From Ensifer adhaerens (GTDB lineage: Bacteria > Pseudomonadota > Alphaproteobacteria > Rhizobiales > Rhizobiaceae), in NCBI RefSeq assembly GCF_028993555.1, contig NZ_CP118610.1, forward strand, positions 2,170,001-2,234,000: a DNA stretch of 64,000 nt, written 5' to 3'. Positions 43,771-53,473 of the stretch are shown here, piece after piece. Positions within the stretch are counted from its first letter, which is position 1, and each line of letters opens with the position of its first letter. The notes below the pieces were generated by a model. The model saw only the letters and a list, made by a program, of their open reading frames with translations, did not search any database and was not told the origin of the DNA. The position numbers and the translations under genes were made by a program.

Positions 43771-44394
43771 ATGTACACACCCCCGGCCTTCAAGGAGGAA
43801 ACACAGAGCGTCCTGCACGCGATCATCGAGTCCGCATCGCTGTCGACCTTCGTCACGGCCACGGCCGATGGCCTGCTTGCCACGCCGCTGCCGCTGCTGC
43901 TTGATCGCGACGAAGGTCCCCATGGCACGCTCTACGGCCACCTCGCCCGCGCCAACCCGCAAGGGACGACGGCGCCGATCGGCGCAGCCATGGCGACCTT
44001 CATGGGGCCGGACGCCTATGTCACCCCCTCCTGGTACGCCTCCAAGCGCGAGCACGGAAAGGTCGTTCCGACCTGGAACTATTCGGCCGTGCATGCCTAT
44101 GGCGCGGTCGAGTTCTTCGCCGACGAGGATCGGCTTCTCGAAGTCGTCACCCGCCTGACCAACCGTCACGAAGCGGCGCGTGCCGAACCCTGGCAGGTGA
44201 GCGACGCCCCGTCTGCCTACGTCAGGGCCCAGCTTCGCGGCATCATCGGCCTGAGGCTGCCGATCGACCGCCTCGACGGCAAGCGCAAGTTCAGCCAGAA
44301 CCGCAGCACCGAGGACCGCGAGGGCGTAGCAGCCGGACTCGCAGCGAGCGCCCGCCCGGAGGATCGCCTCGTCGCCGCGGAGATACCGGTCTGA
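43771..44394 (+). CDS. PaiB-family FMN-binding protein
   Basis: 207 aa from ATG 43771 (AAGGAGCGAGATC before it). PaiB features are MYTPPAFKEETQSVLHAIIESASLSTFVTATADGLLATPLPLLLDRDEGPHGTLYGHLARANPQ, SWYASKREHGKVVPTWNYSAVHAYG and LDGKRKFSQNRSTEDREGV. The split-barrel fold binds FMN or haem; Bacillus PaiB affects sporulation and protease genes. Divergent from the MocR gene. The biological role here is unknown. Confidence 0.9.
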   Translation: MYTPPAFKEETQSVLHAIIESASLSTFVTATADGLLATPLPLLLDRDEGPHGTLYGHLARANPQGTTAPIGAAMATFMGPDAYVTPSWYASKREHGKVVPTWNYSAVHAYGAVEFFADEDRLLEVVTRLTNRHEAARAEPWQVSDAPSAYVRAQLRGIIGLRLPIDRLDGKRKFSQNRSTEDREGVAAGLAASARPEDRLVAAEIPV

Positions 44395-44525
44395 CGCTCA
44401 ACGGGTGCGCCCGGGCCTGCCGTCTCTCGATGGCTGAGGCGCCCCGATTTTCCTTCAACTTTCCCGCGCAAGTCCTTACAACGACTCCCTAAAGAGGCCG
44501 CGCATCAGCAGACGAGGTGTATCCC

Positions 44526-45158
44526 ATGCCATCGCTCGACATTCTCCTCACCTTCTTCGTCACCACGGCGATCTTCGCCTATATCCCGGGACCGGCGATG
44601 CTCTACGCCGCAGCACAGACGATGGCGCGCGGCCGCTTTGCCGGGCTGATGGCCTCGCTCGGCATCCATCTCGGCGGTTATGTGCATGTCATCGCGGCCG
44701 CCGCTGGTCTTTCGATCCTGTTTCATGCGGTGCCGACGCTCTATCTCGCGGTGAAGCTTGCCGGTGCCGCCTATCTCGTCTGGTTGGGCTTCACGCTGAT
44801 GCGCGCCAAGGCGAGCGGCGAAGGCGGCCTGCCGGTGGTGGAAGCGAAATCGGCACGTCGCGCCTTCTTCGAAAGCATCACCGTCGAGGTGCTGAACCCG
44901 AAGACCGCGATCTTCTTCGTCGCCTTCCTGCCGCAGTTCACCGATGCCTCCGCCGCTTTCCCGGTCTGGGTGCAGTTTCTGTTGCTCGGCACCGTCGTCA
45001 ACCTGATGTTCTCCTCGGCCGATCTCGTCTGCGTGTTTCTCGCCGATGCGGTCGTCGTCAAGATGCGCCGCTCCACCCGGGCTCAGCGCCTGCTGCAGCG
45101 CGCCGGCGGCACAGTGTTGATCGGCCTCGGTGCCCATCTTGCCTGGCAAAGGACCTAG
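44526..45158 (+). CDS. LysE-family amino acid/solute exporter
   Basis: 210 aa from ATG 44526 (GAGGTG before it). Six hydrophobic segments with the family signature IPGPAMLYAAAQTMARGRFAGLMASLGIHLGGYVHV and KLAGAAYLVWLGFTLMRAK, then EVLNPKTAIFFVAFLPQF. LysE/RhtB exporters pump out amino acids or derivatives. Substrate unknown. It precedes a TPP-enzyme gene by about 95 bp. Confidence 0.9.
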   Translation: MPSLDILLTFFVTTAIFAYIPGPAMLYAAAQTMARGRFAGLMASLGIHLGGYVHVIAAAAGLSILFHAVPTLYLAVKLAGAAYLVWLGFTLMRAKASGEGGLPVVEAKSARRAFFESITVEVLNPKTAIFFVAFLPQFTDASAAFPVWVQFLLLGTVVNLMFSSADLVCVFLADAVVVKMRRSTRAQRLLQRAGGTVLIGLGAHLAWQRT

Positions 45159-45253
45159 GGCGGCGCATCGACGCAAAGACGGCAAGCCCGCCTTGCTTGC
45201 ACCCGCATCACTTGCAGCTATCATGCGGCTGAAGGCTATCGGGGGACAGGCGC

Positions 45254-46840
45254 ATGGGAGAAGGCGGCCAACGAACGCGCACCACGGGCGCGGACATCCT
45301 GGTCGACACGCTCCTGGCAAACGGCGTCGACGTCTGTTTTGCCAATCCCGGCACGTCGGAAATGCACTTTGTCGCCGCCCTTGATCGCAAGCCGGAGATG
45401 CGCTGCATTCTCGGCCTCTCCGAAGGCGTCGTCACCGGTGCCGCCGATGGCTATGCCCGCATGGCGGGTCGCCCGGCGTCGACCCTGCTCCACACCGGGC
45501 CCGGCCTCGCCAACAGCCTCGCCAACCTGCACAATGCGCGACGCGCCCGCACGCCTGTCATCAACGTCGTCGGCGACCATGCCTCCTACCATCTTCCGCT
45601 CGATGCACCGCTGACAAGCGACATCGAGGGCCTGGCCCGCCCGATGTCGAACTGGGTGCGGCGGGTGAAGGATCCCTCCGATGTCGGGCCAACTGCGGCA
45701 GCCGCCTATCGCGCCTCGCTGACGCCGCCGGGCGTCGCCACCATGATCCTGCCTGCGGACGCGTCCTGGGGCGCGCATTCCATCGACGCGCCGGCGCAGA
45801 AGGTGCTCGTCGCAGCGCCCCAGCCCGCGAGCCCCGAGACGGTCCGCGAGGTCGCCCGCCTCATCCGTGCACACCCTCAAGGGGTCGCCATGGTCCTGAG
45901 CGGCGATGCCGCAAAGGCAGAGAACCTCGCCATCGCCGGGCGGATCGCGGCAGCCTGCAACGTCGAGCTTTTCAACGAGGTGCTTGTCGCCCACACCCAG
46001 CGCGGCCGCGGGCGGGTGGCGCCGCGACGCATCCCCTACCCGATCGACATGGCGCTCGAAACGCTCCGCAACATCAAGGTCCTGATCCTCGTCGGCGCAC
46101 CGGAACCGGTGGCATTCTTTGCCTATCCGGGAAGACCCGGCCGCCTGGTGCCGGATGGCTGCGCGGTTACAGCACTTGCCCGCCACGGTGAAGACCTCAA
46201 GGCAACGCTCGAAGCGCTGCGCGACGAACTTGGCATCAGCCCATCCCACCCTCTGCCAGCGACCGGCACGCCCACCGATGAAGGCGAACCTTCCGGCACG
46301 CTGACGGAAGACGCGGTCGCCGTCATCGTCGCCCATAAGGTGCCGGAGAATGCCATCGTCTGCGACGAGGCGGCCACTTCGGCCCGGCGTTACTTTGCGC
46401 TTTCGGCCTTCTCGGCTCCCCACGACTTCATCATGCAGACCGGCGGCGCCATTGGCGAAGGCATCCCGCTTGCAACCGGTGCGGCGATCGCCTGTCCCGA
46501 CCGCAAGGTGATCTGCCTGCAGGCCGATGGCTGCGCCATGTATAATATTCAGGGCCTGTGGACCCAGGCGCGCGAAAACCTCGACATCGTCACCGTCATC
46601 TTTTCCAACCGCACCTACGCCGTCCTGCATGCCGAAATGCGCAATGTCGGCGTTGAAGAGATCGGCACGAACGCGCGCCGCATGCTGAACCTCGACCAGC
46701 CCGCGCTCGACTGGGTGTCGCTTGCCCGCGGCTTCGGCGTCGGGGCAGCCGTCGCGACCTCCTGCGAAGCCTTCGCCGCCCTCTTCGATGCCGCACTGTC
46801 GCGGCGTGGACCCTTTCTGATCGAGGCTCGCCTGGTGTGA
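45254..46840 (+). CDS. Thiamine-diphosphate enzyme (acetolactate synthase/benzoylformate decarboxylase-like)
   Basis: 528 aa. Three-domain TPP enzyme: Glu-bearing pyrimidine domain (MHFVAALDRKPEMRCILGLSEGVVTGAADGYARMAGRPASTLLHTGPGLANSLANLHNA), central domain, and PP domain with QADGCAMYNIQGLWTQARENLDIVTVIFSN (D-G ... N metal site). The sequence is of the IlvB-like family, but no small subunit lies nearby and the ALS FAD-site motifs are not obvious, so the reaction could be a 2-oxoacid decarboxylation. The start is ATG 45254 after GGGGGACAGGCGC. Confidence 0.85.
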   Translation: MGEGGQRTRTTGADILVDTLLANGVDVCFANPGTSEMHFVAALDRKPEMRCILGLSEGVVTGAADGYARMAGRPASTLLHTGPGLANSLANLHNARRARTPVINVVGDHASYHLPLDAPLTSDIEGLARPMSNWVRRVKDPSDVGPTAAAAYRASLTPPGVATMILPADASWGAHSIDAPAQKVLVAAPQPASPETVREVARLIRAHPQGVAMVLSGDAAKAENLAIAGRIAAACNVELFNEVLVAHTQRGRGRVAPRRIPYPIDMALETLRNIKVLILVGAPEPVAFFAYPGRPGRLVPDGCAVTALARHGEDLKATLEALRDELGISPSHPLPATGTPTDEGEPSGTLTEDAVAVIVAHKVPENAIVCDEAATSARRYFALSAFSAPHDFIMQTGGAIGEGIPLATGAAIACPDRKVICLQADGCAMYNIQGLWTQARENLDIVTVIFSNRTYAVLHAEMRNVGVEEIGTNARRMLNLDQPALDWVSLARGFGVGAAVATSCEAFAALFDAALSRRGPFLIEARLV

Positions 46841-47122
46841 GTTTCCGTGCTGTTTTCGCACTGAGTCGGGCACCGGCGCGTCGTAAGGATGGCGCGCCTG
46901 ACCCATGGGATTTACCGGCCTCCGGGCGCGGAAACCACAGGATAAGCGGCTGATTTATATAGATATTCCACAAAAATTCGGCCGCAAACTTGCGCCCGGG
47001 GACTTCTCGCTTATATTAGCGACGCCCTAGGTTCGCGCTCATCTGTCCGAGTCGCATTTCAGTTTTGGGCCCCCTTCAACCGACAATGTTCTTTGTCGGT
47101 GGACCAACGAAGGAGACACTTC
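46841..47122 (+). promoter_or_regulatory. Promoter and 5' hairpin of the XRE gene
   Basis: TTGCGC (46990-46995) and TATATT (47012-47017), 16 bp apart, form a probable promoter. ACCGACAA-TGTTCT-TTGTCGGT (47079-47100) is a perfect 8-bp hairpin in the leader, 22 bases before the ATG at 47123. The rest of the stretch from 46841 holds nothing identified. Confidence 0.5.
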
Positions 47123-47365
47123 ATGTCCTTTAAGAAAGACCTAACCAAGGCCCCCGGCGCATCTCTGTCCCGCGTCAATGTGGGAGCCGCCATCAAGCGT
47201 TCGCGTGAAACCGCCGGCTACACGGTCGACGATCTCTCGGTCACGACTGGCCTGACGGAAGTTGAAATCTCTAAGATCGAGCTTGGCGCCGATATCGATC
47301 CCGCCAAGCTGCAGCGCATCGCCGCCGCATTGCAGGTCTCGCCGCAGACCTTTACAGCCGCCTGA
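47123..47365 (+). CDS. Small XRE-type helix-turn-helix protein
   Basis: 80 aa from ATG 47123 (AAGGAGACACTTC before it). The Cro/C1 HTH covers most of the protein: VNVGAAIKRSRETAGYTVDDLSVTTGLTEVEISKIELGADIDPAKLQRIAAALQVSPQTF. It is a single-domain DNA-binding protein. The strong promoter, the leader hairpin and the ribosome site suggest substantial expression. Targets unknown. Confidence 0.82.
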   Translation: MSFKKDLTKAPGASLSRVNVGAAIKRSRETAGYTVDDLSVTTGLTEVEISKIELGADIDPAKLQRIAAALQVSPQTFTAA

Positions 47366-47704
47366 CAAGCGGGGGCGGTGCGCCAAAGACAAGCGCGCCG
47401 CCGCCTTCTACCCCCGGCCGATCCGGTTGCAACCGGCCCGAGGCCCGCCAGGGCGACACTCGAAGTCCACCTCCCCTTCAAAGACCGATCACGCCAGCCA
47501 AGTCCATGCATTCAGCCACGAGGCATGCGCCGCCGCCGATCGGCCCTCCATGCCGCGCACAGCCCTGTCGCAAGTGTTCCGGGGCGCTTCGCAATAAAGC
47601 GGACACGGGTCAAACGAGAAAAATATTCGGACGAAAAGCTTGGTATTCCATGATCGTAGGGAGGTTTGCCCAAGCGGACGCAAACGCAAGTCCGGATATT
47701 TTTG
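47366..47704. other. Intergenic stretch before the cold-shock promoter
   Basis: About 340 bp with no gene I can support. Several short frames run across it without protein-like features. Confidence 0.4.
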
Positions 47705-47858
47705 TTGAACTGAAAAAAGTATCGCCTATATATCGTGCCATCGAATATTGCTTGTGACCTTTGACGAAGCGCTTCCGCGCGGCCAGATTTCCTCTCAAAT
47801 ATCGATTACAGCCGGGAGAATATCTTCCGGAAAACTCAACGAATGAAAGGAAATCATC
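47705..47858 (+). promoter_or_regulatory. cspA promoter and long 5' leader
   Basis: TTGAAC (47705-47710) and TATATA (47727-47732) are 16 bp apart. The expected start of transcription near 47740 leaves a leader of about 120 nt before the ATG at 47859, as is usual for cold-shock mRNAs that refold in the cold. GAAAGGAAATCATC is the ribosome site. Confidence 0.65.
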
Positions 47859-48068
47859 ATGGCTTCAGGCACCGTAAAGTGGTTCAACAGCACCAAGGGT
47901 TTCGGCTTCATCCAGCCCGATGACGGCAGCACCGACGTGTTCGTTCATATCTCGGCTGTCGAACGGGCCGGCATGCGCTCGCTCGCCGAGGGCCAGAAGG
48001 TCACCTTCGACGTCGTCGCCGACCGCCGCACCGGCAAGAGCTCGGCCGACAACCTCAGAGCGGCTTGA
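47859..48068 (+). CDS. cspA: Cold-shock domain protein (CspA family)
   Basis: 69 aa, a single cold-shock domain. RNP1 is KGFGFI, RNP2 is VFVHI, in the order [37 protein letters not shown]. It binds single-stranded RNA/DNA and acts as an RNA chaperone. It has its own promoter, a long leader and an intrinsic terminator, and lies just before rpsU, as in many rhizobia. Several csp paralogues are usual in these genomes, so the symbol is a family label. Confidence 0.95.
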   Translation: MASGTVKWFNSTKGFGFIQPDDGSTDVFVHISAVERAGMRSLAEGQKVTFDVVADRRTGKSSADNLRAA

Positions 48069-48132
48069 TTTGTCATTCGCTCTCCTCTGACCACGGATGT
48101 ACTGGCAGGGAAGCGCTTGAATGACGGGAAGA

Positions 48133-48157
48133 GGTCGGGAAGCAACCCGGCCTTTTT
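48133..48157 (+). terminator. Intrinsic terminator of cspA
   Basis: GGTCGGG-AAGCAA-CCCGGCC with one G-U pair, followed directly by TTTTT, about 65 bp after the cspA stop. Confidence 0.8.
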
Positions 48158-48386
48158 GCGTCTCTGGATCTTGGATCTCCGTGAGGGAGATCATCGCGCC
48201 GCAAGCCTGCACGTTGAGCGACAACGTCTCGCTCCTGGCATGCGCCGCCGGCCCTTCGCCCCGAACATCGGGTCGGACCGCCACCACAGCTCGACCTTGG
48301 CTCAACCTTTGAGCGATCGATAGGCCGACAGTCAGAAGTCATGGCATCGTTGATGCTGCCCAGGAATTGATGAAGGAGAACGTATT

Positions 48387-48623
48387 TTGCAGGTACTTGT
48401 TAGAGACAACAACGTTGACCAGGCTTTGCGCGTCCTGAAGAAGAAGATGCAGCGCGAAGGCCTGTTCCGCGAGTTCAAGGCGCGCACCAGCTATGAAAAG
48501 CCCTCGGAAAAGCGCGCCCGCGAGAAGGCCGAAGCGGTACGTCGCCAGCGCAAGCTGCAGCGCAAGAAGCTCCAGCGCGAAGGCCTGCTGCCGGCGCCGA
48601 AGCGCGCTGTCAAGGCGCGCTAA
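48387..48623 (+). CDS. rpsU: 30S ribosomal protein bS21
   Basis: 78 aa, highly basic. [66 protein letters not shown] is the bS21 sequence. The start is TTG at 48387, preceded by AAGGAGAACGTATT; no ATG gives the family N-terminus. bS21 helps mRNA binding at initiation. The TTG start may keep its level low. A second rpsU copy is usual in rhizobia. Confidence 0.95.
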   Translation: MQVLVRDNNVDQALRVLKKKMQREGLFREFKARTSYEKPSEKRAREKAEAVRRQRKLQRKKLQREGLLPAPKRAVKAR

Positions 48624-48669
48624 CAGCGCCACAGTCCCGCGCCGCGGCGACTTGCGAGAAGACAGGATC

Positions 48670-48690
48670 GGTGGCGCTGACGGCGCCACC
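48670..48690. terminator. Hairpin downstream of rpsU
   Basis: GGTGGCGC-TGACG-GCGCCACC, a perfect 8-bp stem about 50 bp after the rpsU stop, without a T-run. It may mark the end of the transcript. Confidence 0.42.
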
Positions 48691-48919
48691 GGGACCGGCA
48701 ACGAAGCGGTCCATGGGCGATGCACAACCGCCCGAACAAACCTTGGCACCGTCGGCATAATTCCTTTAGGACCGACGCGATTTGCAGGTAAAATTACCCG
48801 GAGAATCAAAAGGCTAAAGCGACCGTTGCGCGGCTGCGCAGCGTTCGTTGAACGAAGACAGCACTCCTGTGGCGTGCCCGCCCTTTCACGGCGTCCCGCC
48901 CATCCTGCGGAGACAAGTC

Positions 48920-49141
48920 ATGACTTCTACCGGCAGCAATCTCTTCAAACCCGGAAAGGCTTCGTCCGCGGACAAAGCCAGCGCCAACGATCATTCGGCG
49001 AAAAACATCATCGCCGCCGAGAAGATCGCCCGCGACAAGAAGACGGAAAAGCTCAAAGCGCTCCGCCTCGAACGCGCTGCCACCGAGCCGCAGGCACCAC
49101 CACCGGCTCCCAAGACCTCCCGCAAACCGCAGCGGCCGTAA
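48920..49141 (+). CDS. Small basic hypothetical protein (73 aa)
   Basis: 73 aa from ATG 48920 (AGACAAGTC before it). Lysine- and alanine-rich, low complexity (MTSTGSNLFKPGKASSADKASANDHSAKNIIAAEKIARDKKTEKLKALRLERAATEPQ), probably disordered or helical. Short proteins of this kind are conserved next to csp/rpsU-type loci in rhizobia (recollection). Function unknown. Confidence 0.55.
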   Translation: MTSTGSNLFKPGKASSADKASANDHSAKNIIAAEKIARDKKTEKLKALRLERAATEPQAPPPAPKTSRKPQRP

Positions 49142-49496
49142 CCGCTCAAAGCAGAGAACCGCGATCTGTTGCGCAATCGCCCGCGAGGTTCGACAACGAT
49201 CTTGTGTTGGGCGCATTTGAAGCGCATGTTTCATGCATCGACATCGGCCTATTTGGCTTTTCGCGGCGTCAGAGGTCCACGGCCCGCCAATTTCCCTTTA
49301 TCGACAGCCAAGCTTGCGCGACCGGAAAGCCGGGCGTGAATGCGGACGCAGCAGCAAATCTGAACCATGCCTTGCGACGCTCATGGAACGGGGATGCGCG
49401 GCGCGCAAAGCACGAAATCTCCGTTCGGACGGTCGGCCGCCGCGCAAGCGCTTCTACAACGACGTGCCGCAGGCAACACCACGATTGGACGAATAC
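49142..49496. other. Intergenic stretch
   Basis: About 355 bp. I see no gene with convincing features; no strong hairpins or promoters were recognised. Confidence 0.4.
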
Positions 49497-49619
49497 ATGT
49501 TCCAAGACCTCGCACACAGAATTCGTCGATACGACTTCACGCTGGCGGCAATCAAGGCGTCGCTCGTCCTGTCGCTGCTGTTCGTCGCTTTCGTTATCTT
49601 CAGCGGCCTTCTCTGGTAG
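49497..49619 (+). CDS. Possible small membrane protein (40 aa)
   Basis: A 40-aa frame (MFQDLAHRIRRYDFTLAAIK then SLVLSLLFVAFVIFSGLLW) ending TAG at 49619. It has a positively charged N-terminus and one membrane helix, N-in. The ribosome site (GGACGAATAC) is weak. The hydrophobic design is protein-like, but it could be chance. Confidence 0.35.
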   Translation: MFQDLAHRIRRYDFTLAAIKASLVLSLLFVAFVIFSGLLW

Positions 49620-49775
49620 ACCGCCTCCATTCGACACACGCCGTGTTGTCGATGACATGGCCGCGCGAGTTGCGCGGAGGCCACGATCGGAGGCAAACTC
49701 CATATTCCAGAAACTCCGAGAAACCGATTGCCCGCTCGGCAATTGCCCATACTACGCTCTTCGACGGGACACCCC

Positions 49776-50690
49776 ATGGCACTGCACCTTGAAACTCCGC
49801 TGATCGAATCCCGGCCGCTGAGCCTCGCTTCGGATTGCTCCGTCTGGCTGAAGATGGATGCGTTGCAACCGTCGGGTTCGTTCAAGATCCGCGGCGTCGG
49901 CGCGGCCTGCGAGCACCATGCGCGAAACGGCAAGCGGCGTTTCGTCTCCTCCTCCGGCGGCAATGCCGGCATGGCGGTTGCTTATGCCGGCCGCCGGCTC
50001 TCCATTCCCGTCTCCGTCTTCGTTCCGGAAACGACCACCGAACGGGCAAAGGCGCTCATCCGCCAGGAAGGTGCCGAAGTGATCGTCCATGGCGCCGGCT
50101 GGGATGAGGCGAACGCCCGCGCGCTCGCATCCGTCGATTCCGAGACGGCGTTCATCCATCCCTTCGACGATCCGCTGCTGTGGGCCGGGCACGCCACGAT
50201 GATCGACGAGGTCGTCAAGGCCGGCCTCGCCTTCGATGCAGTCGTGCTTTCGGTCGGCGGCGGCGGGCTGCTGTCGGGCGTCGCCGAGGGGCTGGAGCGC
50301 AACGGGCTCCGGGATATCCCTATCGTGACCGCAGAAACCGAAGGCACCGCGTCCTTTCTTGCCTCCGTCAAGGCAGGAGAACTGGTGGAGCTTCCCTTGA
50401 TCAGTGGCGTCGCCACTTCGCTCGGCGCCCGAAAGGTCTGCAAGCGTGCCTTCGAAATCAGCCAGGTCCGGCCGGTCGAATGCGTCGTCGTCAGCGACCG
50501 GTCGGCGATCGACGCCTGCACCCGCTTTCTCGACGACCACCGCGTGCTGGTGGAACCGGCCTGCGGCGCGGCCCTGGCGATCGCCTATGCCCATGCCGAT
50601 CAACTGCTGCGCTTCGCGCGGGTGCTGATGATCGTCTGCGGCGGCGCGACGACCACGGTCGAACGGCTGCAGGCCTGGCGGGATTGCTGA
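49776..50690 (+). CDS. L-serine/threonine dehydratase-like PLP enzyme
   Basis: 304 aa from ATG 49776. PLP-Lys37 lies in PSGSFKIRGVGAA, the substrate loop is SSSGGNAGMAVAYAGR, and the cradle is VGGGGLLSGVAEG. The SSGGN and GGNAG pattern fits the serine dehydratase (SDH/SDS) subgroup more than threonine dehydratase; the eukaryotic-type shorter length agrees. Reaction: L-serine to pyruvate and ammonia. It is distinct from the enzyme at 39563. Confidence 0.88.
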   Translation: MALHLETPLIESRPLSLASDCSVWLKMDALQPSGSFKIRGVGAACEHHARNGKRRFVSSSGGNAGMAVAYAGRRLSIPVSVFVPETTTERAKALIRQEGAEVIVHGAGWDEANARALASVDSETAFIHPFDDPLLWAGHATMIDEVVKAGLAFDAVVLSVGGGGLLSGVAEGLERNGLRDIPIVTAETEGTASFLASVKAGELVELPLISGVATSLGARKVCKRAFEISQVRPVECVVVSDRSAIDACTRFLDDHRVLVEPACGAALAIAYAHADQLLRFARVLMIVCGGATTTVERLQAWRDC

Positions 50691-50814
50691 TCGAGCGGCT
50701 ATCGCCCAGGCGCGCCGCGCGCAACCAGAGTGGAAGCCCCTGGCAAAGGCGCCAGCGCGAACTTATCTGCAATTTGGAACCGCAGATTGCTTCGCTGCCG
50801 GCCAGGAGCCAGGA

Positions 50815-51024
50815 ATGCGCGCTACGCTTGCCTTTATCGCTCGGTGCCTATGGTGCGTATCCGTCGTCGGAGCCGCGACGACCATCGGCGCCATGATCGG
50901 CTGGCAGAGCCATGGTTGGGGCGGAGCGTTCGGTTTCGGCCTGGTCGGGTTCGGCACCGGCTCGGCGCTTGCCGCCTTCCCGTCTTTTTTCCTGGACCTG
51001 CTCGTGAGCTTTGTTTTCGGCTAG
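50815..51024 (+). CDS. Small membrane protein, two hydrophobic segments
   Basis: 69 aa from ATG 50815 (AGGAGCCAGGA before it, a good ribosome site). MRATLAFIARCLWCVSVVGAATTIGAMIGWQSHGWGGAFGFGLVGFGTGSALAAFPSFFLDLLVSFVFG is glycine-rich and hydrophobic, with two or three membrane segments. The family is unknown. Convergent with ilvC. Confidence 0.52.
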   Translation: MRATLAFIARCLWCVSVVGAATTIGAMIGWQSHGWGGAFGFGLVGFGTGSALAAFPSFFLDLLVSFVFG

Positions 51025-51075
51025 CCCCCTCGCTGTGCCACACCTCGCGCCCAACACGGCCAGTCTCGATCTGAC

Positions 51076-51103
51076 GAAAAAAGCCGGGGCACTGCCCCGG
51101 CTT
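51076..51103. terminator. Bidirectional terminator between the small membrane gene and ilvC
   Basis: AAGCCGGGGC-ACT-GCCCCGGCTT, a perfect stem of 9-10 bp. It is followed on the minus strand by a run of T residues (TTTTTT read from 51081 down to 51076). It terminates ilvC and perhaps the convergent gene. Confidence 0.85.
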
Positions 51104-51128
51104 CCTTCATTCGAGCGTTCGATAAGGC

Positions 51129-52373
<1,245 letters not shown>

Positions 52374-53015
52374 TTACCTCTTCGTGCCGTAAAGCGCGAG
52401 GAAGGCTGAAACCGCCTGCTCCGCCTTGCGGCTGAAACTCTTCTTCATCTCGCCGGCCTCTTCGCCGAGCAGCATCTTCAGATGCCAGTCGGAGACGACG
52501 AGCCCATAGAGGGCACCATAGGCCTCGTCGGCATCGTCGAACGAAAGCAGCCCCGCCTTGCGCCCTGCCTCGAGCAGCGCTGCAGCACGCTTGCCGATCT
52601 GCCGGCGGCCGCGCTCCTGCAGCATGTGGCCGAGCTTGGAACCATCGCGGCTCGCCTGGCCGATCGCCAGCCGGTTGAGCGCCAGCGACACGTCGCCAGC
52701 GAGAACCTCGAGAAGATCCTTGGCGAACACGATCAGATGGCGCTCAAGGCTCTCGGCATCGAGTGCCCGAGCGGCAACATCCTGCGTGCGCACCTTGCTC
52801 GCCTGGAAGCCGATCATCGCCGAGATCAGGCCATCGCGATCGCCGAACCACTTGTACAGGCTTTCCTTGGAGCAATTGGCCGCCCGCGCGATGCCGGCCG
52901 TCGTCAGCGCCTTTTCGCCGCCGTCGACCAGAAGACGCAATGCCTGCTCGAGAACGGCGCCCTGACGTTCCGTCAGCCCCTCCCCGGCATTCGCCTCCCT
53001 TATCGCCGCAGCCAT
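52374..53015 (-). CDS. TetR/AcrR family transcriptional regulator
   Basis: 213 aa from ATG 53015. HTH: RQGAVLEQALRLLVDGGEKALTTAGIARAANCSKESLYKWFGDRDGLISAMIGFQASKV. The C-terminal domain is helical (LAIGQASRDGSKLGHMLQERGRRQIGKRAAALLEAGRKAGLL). A perfect 14-bp palindrome lies 26 bp upstream of the ATG, a likely autoregulatory operator. Ligand unknown. The triple hairpin array separates it from ilvC, so there is no reason to assume it regulates ilvC. Confidence 0.9.
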   Translation of the reverse strand: MAAAIREANAGEGLTERQGAVLEQALRLLVDGGEKALTTAGIARAANCSKESLYKWFGDRDGLISAMIGFQASKVRTQDVAARALDAESLERHLIVFAKDLLEVLAGDVSLALNRLAIGQASRDGSKLGHMLQERGRRQIGKRAAALLEAGRKAGLLSFDDADEAYGALYGLVVSDWHLKMLLGEEAGEMKKSFSRKAEQAVSAFLALYGTKR

Positions 53016-53040
53016 CTGCACGTCGCCTCGCTCCCGATCA

Positions 53041-53054
53041 GTACCGTACGGTAC
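53041..53054 (-). promoter_or_regulatory. TetR operator palindrome
   Basis: GTACCGTACGGTAC is a perfect 14-bp palindrome, 26 bp before the TetR start at 53015. The position fits the promoter/operator of the tetR gene. Confidence 0.65.
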
Positions 53055-53181
53055 GGTTCGCACTCTTCTAGTGAAGCCTCCCGGAGGCGTCAAGACGATT
53101 CTCACAACGGGGCGAAATTTCGGCGGTGACGGCGAAAGACGGAGCCCATAGGCTGAAGAAGCAGACTGGAGAGAGGTCGAC

Positions 53182-53361
53182 GTGCCGCCGTTTCAAAAGG
53201 CATACATTCTGATTGTCGTGGTTTTCTTCATCGCGGCCTGCATCAACGCAGCCAGGCGTTTCCGGGCCGAGAGAGACGCGATCGCTGCGTGGTTCTGGGG
53301 GCTTGCCGGTATTGGCGGCGCACTTGTTCTCGCCCGGTTTGTTTACGTCGCCTGGGGCTGA
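53182..53361 (+). CDS. Small membrane protein (59 aa)
   Basis: GTG at 53182 after GGAGAGAGGTCGAC, stop TGA at 53361. The 59-aa product (VPPFQKAYILIVVVFFIAAC... ending VYVAWG) has two membrane helices, residues ~8-24 and ~38-56, joined by a short charged loop (ARRFRAERDA). It is short enough to be missed by routine annotation. Family unknown. Confidence 0.55.
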   Translation: MPPFQKAYILIVVVFFIAACINAARRFRAERDAIAAWFWGLAGIGGALVLARFVYVAWG

Positions 53362-53473
53362 GTAAATGCGCCCTCCGGGTGCGCACGAATGCTGTCGGTT
53401 AGCGAGCCACCATGCCGAAGCTGCCTGGCTTCCGGCGAGACAGATCAATCGAACGTGTGATGGAGTTCCAAAG

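Noticed and set aside
45236..46906. 556-aa minus-strand frame opposite the TPP enzyme
   Set aside because: Shadow of the real gene; no ribosome site or family features.
48799..48850. Further copy of the palindromic intergenic repeat (AAAGCGACCGTTGCGCGGC)
   Set aside because: It matches only a short part of the left arm; too diverged to count as a copy.
49142..49496. Overlapping frames in the stretch after the small basic protein gene
   Set aside because: Frames on both strands are arginine-rich with no recognisable motifs; kept as intergenic.
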